A stretch of DNA of 64,000 nucleotides, from NCBI RefSeq assembly GCF_905220565.1, contig NC_059405.1, positions 806,001 through 870,000 on the forward strand. The letters are read 5' to 3'. This DNA comes from Melitaea cinxia. Its lineage: Eukaryota; Arthropoda; Insecta; Lepidoptera; Nymphalidae. This document shows, piece after piece, positions 53,905-64,000 of the stretch; positions within the stretch are counted from its first letter, which is position 1, and each line of letters begins with the position of its first letter. The position numbers were made by a program, and so were the translations under genes. A model generated the notes under the pieces. It searched no databases. It was not told the DNA's origin and saw only the letters and a list, made by a program, of their open reading frames with translations.

Positions 53905-54300
53905 TGTTTTTTCTCGCAAACGAAATAAAATCGACATCAATTACATCGACAAGTAATAATAACAATGAAACGTAGATAGACGAAAAAATTGTCAGGTAAA
54001 TTACTTCAGCCTATCGTAGTCTACTGCAAGACATACGCTTCCACAAGTTCGCACCAAAAATGGCGTGAACTCAGTATGTTGCCCATAGTCTCCACACTGG
54101 GTAGGCGGGTTGGTGACCGCGGGGCTGGTTTTGTCGCACCGAAGACGCTGTTGCTCGTCATCGGCCTGTGTATTACAAAGTACTTGACTTTGAAATACAC
54201 AGGTAAATGCGCGTTACCAAACATTACTTAAAAGTATTCATCAGATATCGATCTACTTTAAATTGGACCATATGACAAGTACTAGCTTTCGAATAAAAAA
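53905..54300 (-). repeat. Family D relic split by a SINE
   Basis: Left part TTTTCTCGCAAACG and ATCAATTACATCGACAAGTA (53905-54003); right part TTGGACCATATGACAAGTAC and CTAGCTTTCGAATAAAAA (54254-54300). Confidence 0.5.
54004..54200 (-). mobile_element. Family R SINE, partial
   Basis: TTCAGCCTATCGTAGTCTAC to CATCGGCCTGTGTATTACAA. It is followed by a reversed scrap, TTTGAAATACACAGG, of the same segment, so the 5' end is rearranged. Confidence 0.65.
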
Positions 54301-54435
54301 TATATACTTAAGAATATAGATTTAATCTCTGTTCGTTAGCGATGCTGCGATTTCCTACGCACTTTGTATCGATACTGTGTTGACGCGATGGCATTGACTG
54401 TGAATTTTGGGTTAATTTTTTTTTCACGATTTTCC

Positions 54436-54712
54436 ATTGTTGTTGGGCACAACATGAAATATTTCGCTCAAAATCTGTAGCAGCCGCAATGGAAAAATAC
54501 CTCAACCTCACAGAAGATCACAACTAAATGATACTACCCTAAAGCAGTGTGTTTCTGTGGTGAATGATGTCAGAGCTCCTGGCGAGAGTGAGGGTCGGTA
54601 ACGCATTTGCGATATTTATGGTCTTGCAGATGTCTATAGACAGTAAATTTTAGTTAGTTACAAATTAGTAGTTATTAGGTGGTCTATACGGCTGTTTGCC
54701 ACCCTAGTCATC
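54436..54712 (+). mobile_element. Family K repeat, old copy
   Basis: GTTGTTGGGCACAACATGAA to GTTTGCCACCCTAGTC; strongly diverged. Confidence 0.6.
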
Positions 54713-55279
54713 TGAAACGAAACACTACATATCTGATGTTCAGATCAAATCTATTCCCGTTATACATGGAGTTGTAAATAACATTCACTAAATCCCGAAA
54801 GGACTTAGGACGTCAAACGTAGCATAAAACGTGTCACTAAGATACAGGTTTGGTCTACATCGTTACGAGAATGGATCCCTCGATTAATAGTTTATTGTGA
54901 ACCGAAAATGTGTCTGAAATTTTGACCTATCCAATTTAATGCTGTGCTGAGATTGTCTGACGATAAATTGAGTTGATATGTTCTAGTAAAACTTTTTTAA
55001 GAATATAGTCTTTGTTTGATTAAAGTTGCAAAGAAATTTTAGGTCCATGTCATACCAGTTGGAATTATTTTAAGTTTATTAGTTTCATCGTCATCGTTCA
55101 TGTTTCGGCACTAAATGCCAACACCAGAAGAATGCATTCCATCGCAAATGCTATAAATTGGAAAGCTCTACCTTAGTACTTTATCTAAATGTTTAGTCGA
55201 GTAGAAGAGAACCAGAGAATGTTGTCAGCAATTGTCAAATTATTTAAAAAATTTAAAACGAACAACCATAGGAAATAAG
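54713..55279. other. Unrecognised stretch
   Basis: No gene or repeat supported. Confidence 0.4.
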
Positions 55280-55441
55280 CCTGACTGGGGAAGTACCTCG
55301 ACCTTACACAAGATCACAGCCAAATAATACTGCTTTCAAGCAGTGTTGTATTCCTGTGGTGAGTTGGATGACTAGAGCTCCCCGCGGGGATTAGGGGAAT
55401 GCGCTTGCGACGCTTCTGGTATTGCAGGCGTCCATCAGCTC
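55280..55441 (+). mobile_element. Family K repeat, 3' truncated
   Basis: CCTGACTGGGGAAGTACCTC to TATTGCAGGCGTCCATCAGC. Confidence 0.65.
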
Positions 55442-55974
55442 TCCTAGTTGTGTGAAAGAGAAAAAGAAGAGACAATCTTAAAAAAATCGTGATACGTATA
55501 ATAGTGATATGTATATAACCAAGAGCTTATCCTTTTAGTGACTGTATCAAATGATATACATTACGCTCTTACAAAAGAAATACTTCGTGAACGGTTTTGG
55601 AAAATACGAAATTGATTTCGTCGAGAATGCTAAAAGTTTTTGAAATACTCATTGTTGCTTTTAAAAGTATAAAGGATCTTTAATATTTTTGACACATCGT
55701 CGCCGCCGGGCATATTCTTTTAAACTTTTTTACTCATTCTTTTGCTTAAAATTTTTTACGTGCTTACGTAGTTTAAATTAGTCTTGAAGTGAATATAATT
55801 ACTTTTACATTAAGCATTTCGAGGCTTTAAAATTAATTATGTCGGAATTTTAGGCTTAAGGTTCTATTTATTTTAAATTCCAATTTGATAAAGTTTCGGC
55901 ATTGCTTAAATTTGATAATCTTGGGATTTACAGTGAAATTTAAAGAATTAGGTATATTGTTCTAGTGTAGTGGT
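55442..55974. other. Unrecognised AT-rich stretch
   Basis: No gene or repeat supported. Confidence 0.4.
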
Positions 55975-56215
55975 GTGTGTGATATCACGCAATAAACTGC
56001 CAGTAGGCGTGGGATCACTTCCAACTCAGGGTAGATATTTTATTTGTTTAGATATTTCTTTCTGATCTGAGTGTATGTCCATGAGGATTTCTTTACCGTG
56101 CCTTCGAGGACATGTTAAGTTATCGCCAGAAGAACTCTCCAATCCACAGTAGTACAGCATAGTGTATTAAGCTCCAATTCTTTTTCTTTATGGAGAATGA
56201 GGACTTTGCCTATTT
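55975..56215 (+). mobile_element. Family M SINE, old copy
   Basis: GTGTAGTGGTGTGTGTGATA, a lost B box, ACCGTGCCTTCGAGGACATG and AGCATAGTGTATTAAGCTCC; the tail is eroded. Confidence 0.55.
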
Positions 56216-56710
56216 ACGTATCTGCATTTATTATGTCTGTATCATAGGCACTAGTTTGATATCTATTGAAACAACAAACAAAGAGTCCAGAAATGGTAAT
56301 CGTCAACAAAAAGACGACGCAAAAACGGTAAATTCAGAGATTTTATAAGAATACGTTCAGTTTGTACAGATGAACCTTAATACCATTAACGTATGTTACA
56401 CTAAGCCGATTGAGTACTTAATACACATTTCTGCTGATATCGGATCTTTGAAGTAAATAGTAAGATTTTTTGGGTAAACCTTTAATCTTGTACAAACGAG
56501 AGCAACGAACTAACACTTAGACGAATTTATTAGTAAAGTTTTCAAACTTTTTTATATTCCTACATCCCACAAAGGAAATAACGGAATATAATACATATAT
56601 ACATACATATGCTTAGATGTTTTGTAGCGGAGATTGGGAAAAACCGAATATTATTGATTTTTAACAAAAAATATGTCAGTTTTAATCTCATGCCGTGAAT
56701 AGTGGTATAC
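56216..56710. other. Unrecognised AT-rich stretch
   Basis: No gene or repeat supported. Confidence 0.4.
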
Positions 56711-56714
56711 TATA

Positions 56715-56915
56715 CCATTGCGGTGTAGAAAGTAGTCATAATGTCAGCAGTCGCACTATCGATTCTCGTTTGTTATTGTATAAATGTTACTATCTAGTTT
56801 AGCCGTATATATATATATATATCATCATCGCTCCTCTGAGAGCATGTAGACCCGTTGATGCTGCATGTTATAACAAACACGTGATTTCAATCGTTACGTG
56901 GGGGGGGGATTATCA
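56715..56915 (+). mobile_element. Family M SINE relic with (TA)n insertion
   Basis: CCATTGCGGTGTAGAAAGTA head, (TA)n at about 56807-56822, then CTGAGAGCATGTAGACCCGT and TGATTTCAATCGTTACGTG. Confidence 0.45.
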
Positions 56916-59133
56916 GCTTCCAACTAATCTCTCAACCTAATTTTTAATAATTTCTAATCCATAATAGTCTTTAGTACGTAGTAAGGTAATATATATAATG
57001 TCTTCCGTAATGGAACGCTTACTGGGTGATTCTAATTCTTATAAGCAAAAATTTTACCGAAACATTCTTGACACAGAAGCAAAAAATAAATTCAAGTGAA
57101 ATTACGAGTGCTGAATAGTACATCGAAGTTTACCAAAGCGTGATATTACCAACAAAATGTATTCGTTCGGCGCGAAATAATCCAAACGACCGCACGTAAA
57201 AGTAGTTTGTTTGGCAACTCACACACCGTGTTACGAACTGAAATACCTCAGACATTGGTTGGACAATACGTTCGTAGCATTTCAGACCTTATTCCTTTTC
57301 CATAAAGACTCATTTATATGTACATTGTTGTCAATTTTATTCGAACTTCAAAGTTATGACAAACGTTGTACAGATGCAACGTTTGGGTATAAATTATTTA
57401 TAATATTGTAGAAGTTCGTCTAGACTTTATCTTTGAATCATGACTAGAACGTCTTTTAAAATATTTCCGTTATCAAACATGAAGAATATTTACCAAGAAG
57501 TTAAAAGCTTGACAACGTAATGACAGTTAAACACTCAAAGGATTTGGGCCATTATTTAAGTTTTTATTGAAGTGAAACATCTTTATCGGCGTTGGAAAAA
57601 AAATTACCGTCACACTTTTCGGTTACGCGTCACATTTTTCCGTTACGCGCCATCTTTTTCTTATCCCTACCACGGTTGATTCGAATGGAGTTTTCACTCG
57701 ATTACTAAATCATGTAGAATGTAAACAATACATTTCATATTTCAGTTACCATAAGCTATTAATAACAAAAATATAGAACAACGATAACGATGATAGTAAT
57801 AATTCTATTACAATCAATGAAATGCTTTAATCATTTTATAAGTAACTTAAAATTAAATATATGTATTATTTGTATTCATGTCTATGATAATAAAAGCCTT
57901 GTGTTAAAGTTTATCTGTCATTTTTTTAGGAAACGATTCTTAATTAATACGAAAAATGGCTCTTAACCAACGAGAAGCATATATAAGTTTATCTTTATGG
58001 TGCCACGCGAAGGTCGTTTACAACCTTTACGTGTATACTAATAAATAACTTTCGTGATGAAAGAACAAAATAAAATACGTTCCTAACACTATTTGGAAAA
58101 TACCAAAGATGTTATCGAAATCTATATATAAATATCGATCTAGTTTGCCTTATTTTGTTGTAAAATGTATCTCTTTATATATAAATATATACAATAAACA
58201 AAAAATAGCAAATTAAAAAATTTATAAAAAAAAAAAAAAAAATCTTTGTTACATAGCTACTTTTTTATTTATTTTTATTTTTAAATTATATCGAATGAGG
58301 AAACATGCTGCTGCTGTAACCTGTCTGTGAGCGTGTTGTCCACACGGTATTGTACATGTATCCGCATTCTGCGCACAAAAATTATGATTGCATCTCTTAA
58401 ATGTTTTTGATTATTTATTTTGATTTGTATTCCTTTACTTAATATTGAGAACAACTGTGACTTACTGATTGTAGCACACACAAATATTTTAATATATTTC
58501 TTTTCTTATTGTAAGTTTTAAAATATAGAACTTCGAATGTAAATATGCCAAGTCAAAACCAAGGGTTCATTGTTACTGCTGAAATAAAAATATGTATATA
58601 AATAAATAAATAAATGACAAAAAAAATATTTTTTTGATTATAGATCCGAATTTATAGTAAATATTGGCTAAATTGACACAATTGTAAAAAAAATTAAAAC
58701 TTTCACTTTGTATAAGTCAAACTTCAAAAAAATAAATTTAAATAAAACACAAAAATAAACATAACAAAGTAAAAAAAAATGCACGCTTATACTGAATTTT
58801 TCATTTAGAATATCTTATGCTCGTAAACATTATCAGAAGCATAGTAAACTAAAAGTATAGAATAATTCCGCTCCTTACTCAAACGGAAATTTCTAGAGCG
58901 TTCATGTTAAATTAAATACCAATATTCTGCTCAGTGAAGAGCTAAATATCTTTATAACATTATTGAAGCATATACATAGACATACACATACTACATTTGA
59001 AAATTGCTTATGATGTAAAAAGATGCAGTATCGCAATGAAATAGACTCGAAGTATCGACATGTTTAGAAATCTGATAAAGAATCAAATTATTCGCTACTA
59101 GATTATAGGTATATGACAATAATATGTGGGCTT
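56916..59133. other. 2.2-kb stretch without recognised gene
   Basis: AT-rich, with A-rich low complexity near 58190-58275 and 58595-58760. At 57616-57660 a short direct repeat (CGGTTACGCGTCACATTTTT / CGTTACGCGCCATCTTTTT) resembles a repeat edge. The 66-codon frame at 57211-57411 has no domain. Confidence 0.45.
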
Positions 59134-59279
59134 AGCAACGCTTCGTAAACGTTCTCCGTAAGATCGCCAGTGTAGGCTGGATGAGGATTGCGGAAAACCG
59201 GAATGTCTGGCGCGAACTTGGAGAGGCTTATGTCCAGCAGTGGACTGCAATAGGCTGAGCTGATGATGATGATGATGAT
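59134..59279 (+). mobile_element. RTE LINE, extreme 3' end
   Basis: Plus strand reads RKIASVGWMRIAENRNVWRE, GEAYVQQWTAIG-like codons and then (GAT)n. Only the last ~100 bp inserted. Confidence 0.75.
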
Positions 59280-59777
59280 CTGATAGCAACGCTTTGAATT
59301 TCAATAAAAAGAGTAACTGTGAGTTATAAGCTATTTTTTAATAAAAGAAAACTTGATTTTATTGTTACAATACTTTCTTTGCTTGCCCAAAACCTTAACA
59401 GAGAACGAAGAATATAAGATCCAGTGTCAAGTTGCGCATACTTAAGAAATACATTTTTCGAAATACCCAAGTTATAAACGTTAGAAAAAATGGAAGCTTG
59501 AAAGGTATTGTAGTTTTTGGAATTTAGTTACACACACGAGGAAGCTTGCGCTTATCTGTATGTTTCAGGTATGGACACTCCTTCGAAAGTGTTTGACGGG
59601 AAAATCGATCAGAAGACATTACTTTGGTGCTTTATGTTCGAAATTGCACCCATGTTTGCGTTTCCCCGTCAATAGTCGTTACTTGAAACGGAAAGTGACG
59701 ATAGTAATGATAATTATCGATAAAGTTTTATCGAGATAAGGCATAGATGTACGAATATAGGTCCTTTTCAAAATCTT
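59280..59777. other. Unrecognised stretch
   Basis: No gene or repeat supported. Confidence 0.4.
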
Positions 59778-60004
59778 AAGCAGACCATCTGGGTTAATAA
59801 CTCAAACTTACAGAAGTTCACAGCCAAATATACTGCTCTTGAGTATTGTTGTGTTTCTGTGGCAGGAACTCCTGGGGGGGTGAGGGGTAGGTTCGGCAAT
59901 GCGCTTGCGATGCTTCTGGTGTTACAGACGTCTATAAGCTACGGTAATCTCTTACCATCAGATGAGCCGTACGCTTGTTTGCCGACCTAGTTATGAAAAA
60001 AAAT
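59778..60004 (+). mobile_element. Family K repeat
   Basis: AAACTTACAGAAGTTCACAG to GACCTAGTTATGAAAAAAAA. Confidence 0.75.
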
Positions 60005-60009
60005 TGAGT

Positions 60010-60170
60010 TAGTGACTGACGAGAAGTTTTTGAGTTATCGCAAATAATGCGTATTTAACTCACTTCGACTATGTTAGTGATGTATGTGTATTACAGGTGT
60101 CTGTAAACCACGGTAATTTACACATTTTTCACAGTAATTTCAGGTGGGGCCATACGCTTGTTTGTTTGAT
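60010..60170 (+). repeat. Family D scrap and family K scrap
   Basis: TTTTGAGTTATCGCAAATAA and TGCGTATTTAACT (family D), followed by GTGTATTACAGGTGTCTGTA and GGCCATACGCTTGTTTG (family K). Confidence 0.4.
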
Positions 60171-60379
60171 GACAAAACAAATCGTGTATGATTATATTGC
60201 GATAGTTGAATTGGATATAGATTACTTAAGGCTTCCAATATTCGCGGCGTAATGGAGTTCTGTGGAACGAAAGCGAATTACAAATAATGTCTGGGACTTC
60301 CTAAATGTATTCGAAAATAAATCCTATAATTAGTGATTATTAAGAAGCGATACAAGGCTTGCAAAGTTATAGTATTTGC

Positions 60380-60490
60380 GAACGAAAAAAAACCGACTTC
60401 AGTTAAATTGACATATTACTTGTATAGCCCATCGAAGTTCACTGCTGGATATAGGCCTCCACAAGTTCGCGCCAAAAACTGCGTGAACAA
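60380..60490 (-). mobile_element. Family D edge plus family R SINE fragment
   Basis: GCGAACGAAAAAAAACCGAC (family D terminus), then AGCCCATCGAAGTTCACTGC and CACAAGTTCGCGCCAAAAAC (family R 3' end). Confidence 0.55.
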
Positions 60491-60698
60491 AAAAAATATA
60501 CAGAAATATTGTATTGTTATGCTGGACGAACAATCTCTAACCGTCTGATGGCCTCATTAATCGCGGGCGTGTCCGTGTACTAACGCTACTGTATTACTTT
60601 CTTGCATTGAAACCTCAGATACATTACACTAAACTACCCATTACATTCCACTACCATTTAAAATTTCTGCCATTATGTTTGTTTAGCCCAGCTTAGCT

Positions 60699-60811
60699 TG
60701 GTGAGCACGTTAAGCTATCAGTCCCTGTTGTTATTATGGGCTCTTGATAACAGTCGGTACCATCGCGTACCATCAGGTGAGCCGTACGCTTGTTTGTCGA
60801 CCTAGTACAAA
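60699..60811 (+). mobile_element. Chimeric family M / family K fragment
   Basis: AGCACGTTAAGCTATCAGTC and TGTTGTTATTATGGGCTCTT (family M) run straight into GTACCATCAGGTGAGCCGTA and GACCTAGTACAAAAAAAAA (family K tail). Confidence 0.55.
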
Positions 60812-62111
60812 AAAAAAACTGATTCTAAATGTTATTAGGCTCTAATCTTCTGGAATGTTGATGTAAGTCCCAACTTGGGCTAGATTTTGAGCAAGTTGTG
60901 CAAAATCTTTTCTGATGTACTCTGAGTGTAACAAGGAGATGCTTTTTAATATTATAAATATTAATTTTAATACTTTCCTCTAAATATCATTCAAAATCAA
61001 AATCAAGCGGATAAAAGTTTTTTTTGAATGCATGAAAAATTCCATTAATTTCTTCTTAAACATATAAAAGTTTGAAAAAAGTCTTAAAAATATTAAGTTA
61101 AATGATCAACTTTGCTCCATAAAACTCGTTCCTGAAATTCAAGTTAACCAATTACCTTATGTAGTTGTTGAGGCAGTATCAAAGAAACATTTCGCTGTCG
61201 AGTCGTAGATTGTACCTCTTTAGCTCATAATTTATTCATTTTGCTAATGGATTTTCACGATAATTCAGAAATCGTGAACGACTACTTATTTCAGTTATGA
61301 CTTTAATATTTATATGTAGCGAAAATTGTCAGTTGATGTCTGTATGTGCCTGACATTTAAGAAATCCTTGTGTCTTTGTAAAAATATTAGAAGCCATAAA
61401 ATTTGAAAAGAAGCGTGATAGCAGTTTTCAGTCCATGATTCAGCCAGTATCTAACATAACATCGCTTGGCATAGAAATGTTTCCGTGTATGAGAAGCATC
61501 CTGAACCGAAATCAAGCCAGTATTAAGCTGCGTGATGGTACACGACACCAGGGCGGTTGTTTTTTTTCTTCAATTTTTATATATTTATAGAGGGTTTATT
61601 CATACACTGAATATGTCACCTTCATAGGGGCTTATATTAAACTTATATACACTTTATTACTAGTTTGTACAAGCTATACATCATTACAGCCTCTGCTGAC
61701 AACGGATTGCTCAAAAACACATTACAAAGACCCAAATAGAAGAAGTTAATATTATATTTAATTAAAAAATCCCACCTCTCTGACTCAACGCGAACACATT
61801 CGATCAGAAAATGATACACGTCTTCAATGTAGCGTTGGTAAAAAGTTTTAAAAGTCTACGTGGTCAATATGAATAGGATGTCTACAAGTGAAACTGTATT
61901 TGTTATGGGGCTACAAATTCAAATTTCAAATTCAATCGTGGATGAGAATTAAAAAATTTTACTTATCCAAAACATATTTATAAACATATATAATTTTACT
62001 TAGGTACACACACAAACAAACTTAGAGGCTTTATATAAAGTGAACTCTAAAATTACGCAAAATCCACCTACAAGAAAACAAAAACCAAAAACAACAAAAA
62101 AGCGTTTGTGT
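60812..62111. other. 1.3-kb AT-rich stretch without recognised gene
   Basis: No gene or known repeat. Confidence 0.4.
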
Positions 62112-62345
62112 CTGGGATTCACAAATGGCAGAAGTAAAACTTCAGAAAAATCGTAGAAGGTATATATATCGTTGCAATTTTTTCCATCGACGATGACCAT
62201 GGCCTCTTGAAAAAGGTTGTAAGCGCAATTCAAAAGGCGCCGCTAACGTTTTTTGAACAGTAATTTATTCTATCTCATTCTCTCCTATACATTTATTTAT
62301 TTATTTCTTTATCATGATACATTTTCGTTTCATCGAGTTTCAAAT
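62112..62345 (-). repeat. Family E repeat, second copy
   Basis: The minus strand reads CAYNLFQEAMVIVDG, then YDFSEVLLLPFVNPRHKRFF, aligned with 24656-24885. A frameshift and a stop separate it from the upstream NYCSKNVSGAF block, so the frame is broken here. Confidence 0.45.
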
Positions 62346-62693
62346 CACAACTAATCTGAAGAAGTTTCTATTCGAAAAACAGAACCGACAGCCCCTTTCA
62401 AGACATTGCTAATGTTCCCATTTTCCCGTCCAGCTAACCGAGTAATTTATATACGACAATACAAGAAGGGGTCAAAATGGAACCGAAGACTTTGTATGAT
62501 GTCCCGTAAATGTTGAAGTATTATTATGTATTTTTTATTTATTTGGTTAACCAATGGCTGTTTACGTTAAATTATAAACATATAATATTGTAATAGAGAC
62601 CATTATGTATACGATTAAATGTAAGAAACGCTTACAGGCTGACGCTACATACAAAAATTACGGTTGTATTAAGTGATAATATATTTTTTTTAT
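62346..62693. other. Unrecognised stretch
   Basis: No gene or repeat supported. Confidence 0.4.
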
Positions 62694-62965
62694 TATAAAG
62701 ATAGGTCGGAAAAAGAGCGTACGGCTCACCTGATGGTTAGCGATTACCGTAGCTTATAAACGTCTGCAACACCAGAAACATCGCAAGCACGTTGCCAACC
62801 CTATCTCCAATTTTCCCATGAGCTCTGGTCACCTTACTCACCAACAGGAACACAACACTGCTTGAAAGCAGTATTATTTGGCTGTAATCTTCTGTAAGGT
62901 GCTGCCCCAGTCGGACTACTCCATATTTAGAGCAGGGAATTTCCTGCTGAGCCCCATCTCAGCTA
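62694..62965 (-). mobile_element. Family K repeat, near full length
   Basis: GCGTACGGCTCACCTGATGG to GGAATTTCCTGCTGAGCCCC and ATCTCAG at the reversed start. Confidence 0.75.
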
Positions 62966-63334
62966 AAGTCACCGAAAGTAAAGGTTAATAAAAATCACGT
63001 GTCTAACAAAATTCATCTCTATACATCGGGAGAGAATAGGGCGGCAATTATTTACCTAACTAATGAAGGAGCTCGAAAGTAAGCGAAAACTTTTTGCACA
63101 TGCTTGATTAGTTTTCCTTCAAATGAGAATACTTTGTACACTAAAATAGAGCTTTAATATTACATATGTAGTAAATTCTACTGGGCATAGGCCTTTTGGT
63201 TCTACGATGATGAAAGGGGGAGGGTAAAAAAAACGGACTACAATTTACATCATCAAGTATAGTATGCAGGTTATAAAGGATAATTGAAAACATATCTCTT
63301 CGGTTCCCATTCGAATGAAACTTGCTCCTGTTTT
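62966..63334. other. Mostly unrecognised, small repeat scraps
   Basis: A family M tail scrap (TACTGGGCATAGGCCTTTTG, 63180-63199) and a family D-like edge (AAAACGGACTACAATTTACA, 63228-63247). Confidence 0.4.
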
Positions 63335-63370
63335 TGGGCAGGATATTTCCTGCTATAACCTACCTCAGTA
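63335..63370 (-). mobile_element. Family K 5' scrap
   Basis: GGGCAGGATATTTCCTGCTA, then CCTACCTCAGTAA. Confidence 0.45.
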
Positions 63371-63837
63371 AATCCTTTTTGAGATTGGTCTTCAATTTTG
63401 GTCTTCGCAGCAGTGGAAAGTTTTCAGACTATTTCTGTTCAGCATTCATTAATTCAAACAAGTATAGCTTTACAACAGTAAGTATAGATAAATAATTAAT
63501 TACCATTAATTAATCTCGTTAAAATTCAGTTATTTTTTCAATCCGAAAATAAAGCAATCGAATAATTAAACGATTTCTAATCTACGATGTCGGTCGAGAG
63601 CCTGCCGTCGACGGGCAGACATTTTAATTTACAAAATCATTTTTCAATTCAACCATTAATTTACGATTCGGCTGAAGCTTGCTTGGACGGGTATCGTTAT
63701 TTCCTTTTTGAAATTATTTTCGAAATTGTTTTTTTTTTTTATCGAAATCCGTGTTGATGTGGAAGTAAATTGATTTTATCGATTAACATTTTGCTGCCAA
63801 TGTACGATGTATCTACCCGTGTCAATGATTACCTTAC
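63371..63837. other. Unrecognised AT-rich stretch
   Basis: No gene or repeat supported. Confidence 0.4.
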
Positions 63838-64000
63838 GCTTCAGACTGTAACATCCCACTGCTGGACATAGGCCTCTTTCCCCATGTAGCAAAAGGATCA
63901 AAGCTTAACCCACCACGCTGCTCCAATGCGGGTTGACGGATATATTCTCTACTATGAGTAACGATCGCTATCAGGTGTACATGATAACAACCAGGACCGG
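63838..64000 (-). mobile_element. Family M SINE, cut by window end
   Basis: ACATCCCACTGCTGGACATA tail, CACCACGCTGCTCCAATGCG, then CGATCGCTATCAGGTGTACA; the head lies beyond 64000. Confidence 0.8.

Noticed and set aside
57211..57411. 66-codon frame as host exon
   Set aside because: No domain, no splice-site support and no second exon nearby.

Overview
This window looks like about 64 kb of AT-rich insect nuclear DNA, most likely from a butterfly or moth. The evidence is the repeat content: RTE and CR1/Jockey-type LINE 3' ends, tRNA-headed SINEs ending in GGCCTATGCCCAGCAGTGGG, short Helitrons ending in CTAG before a T, and several MITE-like families of the kind common in Lepidoptera. The species cannot be read from the sequence. 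I found no convincing host gene, true tRNA, rRNA or CRISPR array. The window reads as an intergenic region or a very large intron filled with nested mobile elements.

The only complete autonomous-looking element is an LTR retrotransposon at 14337-20499, on the minus strand. It has two 157-bp LTRs that differ at one base, a 4-bp ATTT target duplication, a tRNA-Arg-like primer site, a polypurine tract, a 103-codon membrane-protein ORF ahead of gag, gag (394 codons) and an intact pol (1225 codons: protease, reverse transcriptase, RNase H, integrase). Pol resembles the 412/mdg1 branch of Ty3/gypsy. The element landed in an old LINE fragment, and both halves of that fragment are still visible.

Layout. 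1-1692: right arm, loop and part of the left arm of a long-palindrome mariner-like transposon, with another repeat (the GAAGTCGG family) nested in the right arm. 2049-5740: SINEs and two LINE 3' ends. 5741-14336: scattered SINE, Helitron and MITE pieces. 14337-20499: the LTR element. 20504-24885: SINE-like repeats, an inverted-repeat MITE, a Helitron and a long GAAGTCGG copy. 25111-26402: 3' end of a CR1/Jockey-type LINE whose 3' UTR holds a TG microsatellite. 26450-35290: SINEs, an RTE relic and a 2.9-kb stretch with nothing recognisable. 35290-35735: a decayed, unidentified coding relic. 36000-47268: SINEs and Helitrons, including a SINE inside a Helitron with a clean 13-bp duplication. 47269-50499: a Helitron-like unit with 7.8 tandem copies of a 282-bp repeat, followed by two abutting Helitrons. 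50500-64000: MITEs, Helitrons, SINEs and plain AT-rich DNA.

Family names used below. Family R: SINE whose 3' end matches the RTE LINE. Family M: tRNA-headed SINE ending GGCCTATGCCCAGCAGTGGG. Family T: tRNA-headed SINE starting CCCGTTGGCGCAG. Family K: ~300-bp A-tailed repeat with GAGCCGTACGCTTGTTTGCC near its 3' end. Family D: GAAGTCGG repeat. Families E, F and G: unnamed repeats seen twice each. All family assignments rest on comparison within the window and on recalled knowledge; no database was searched.
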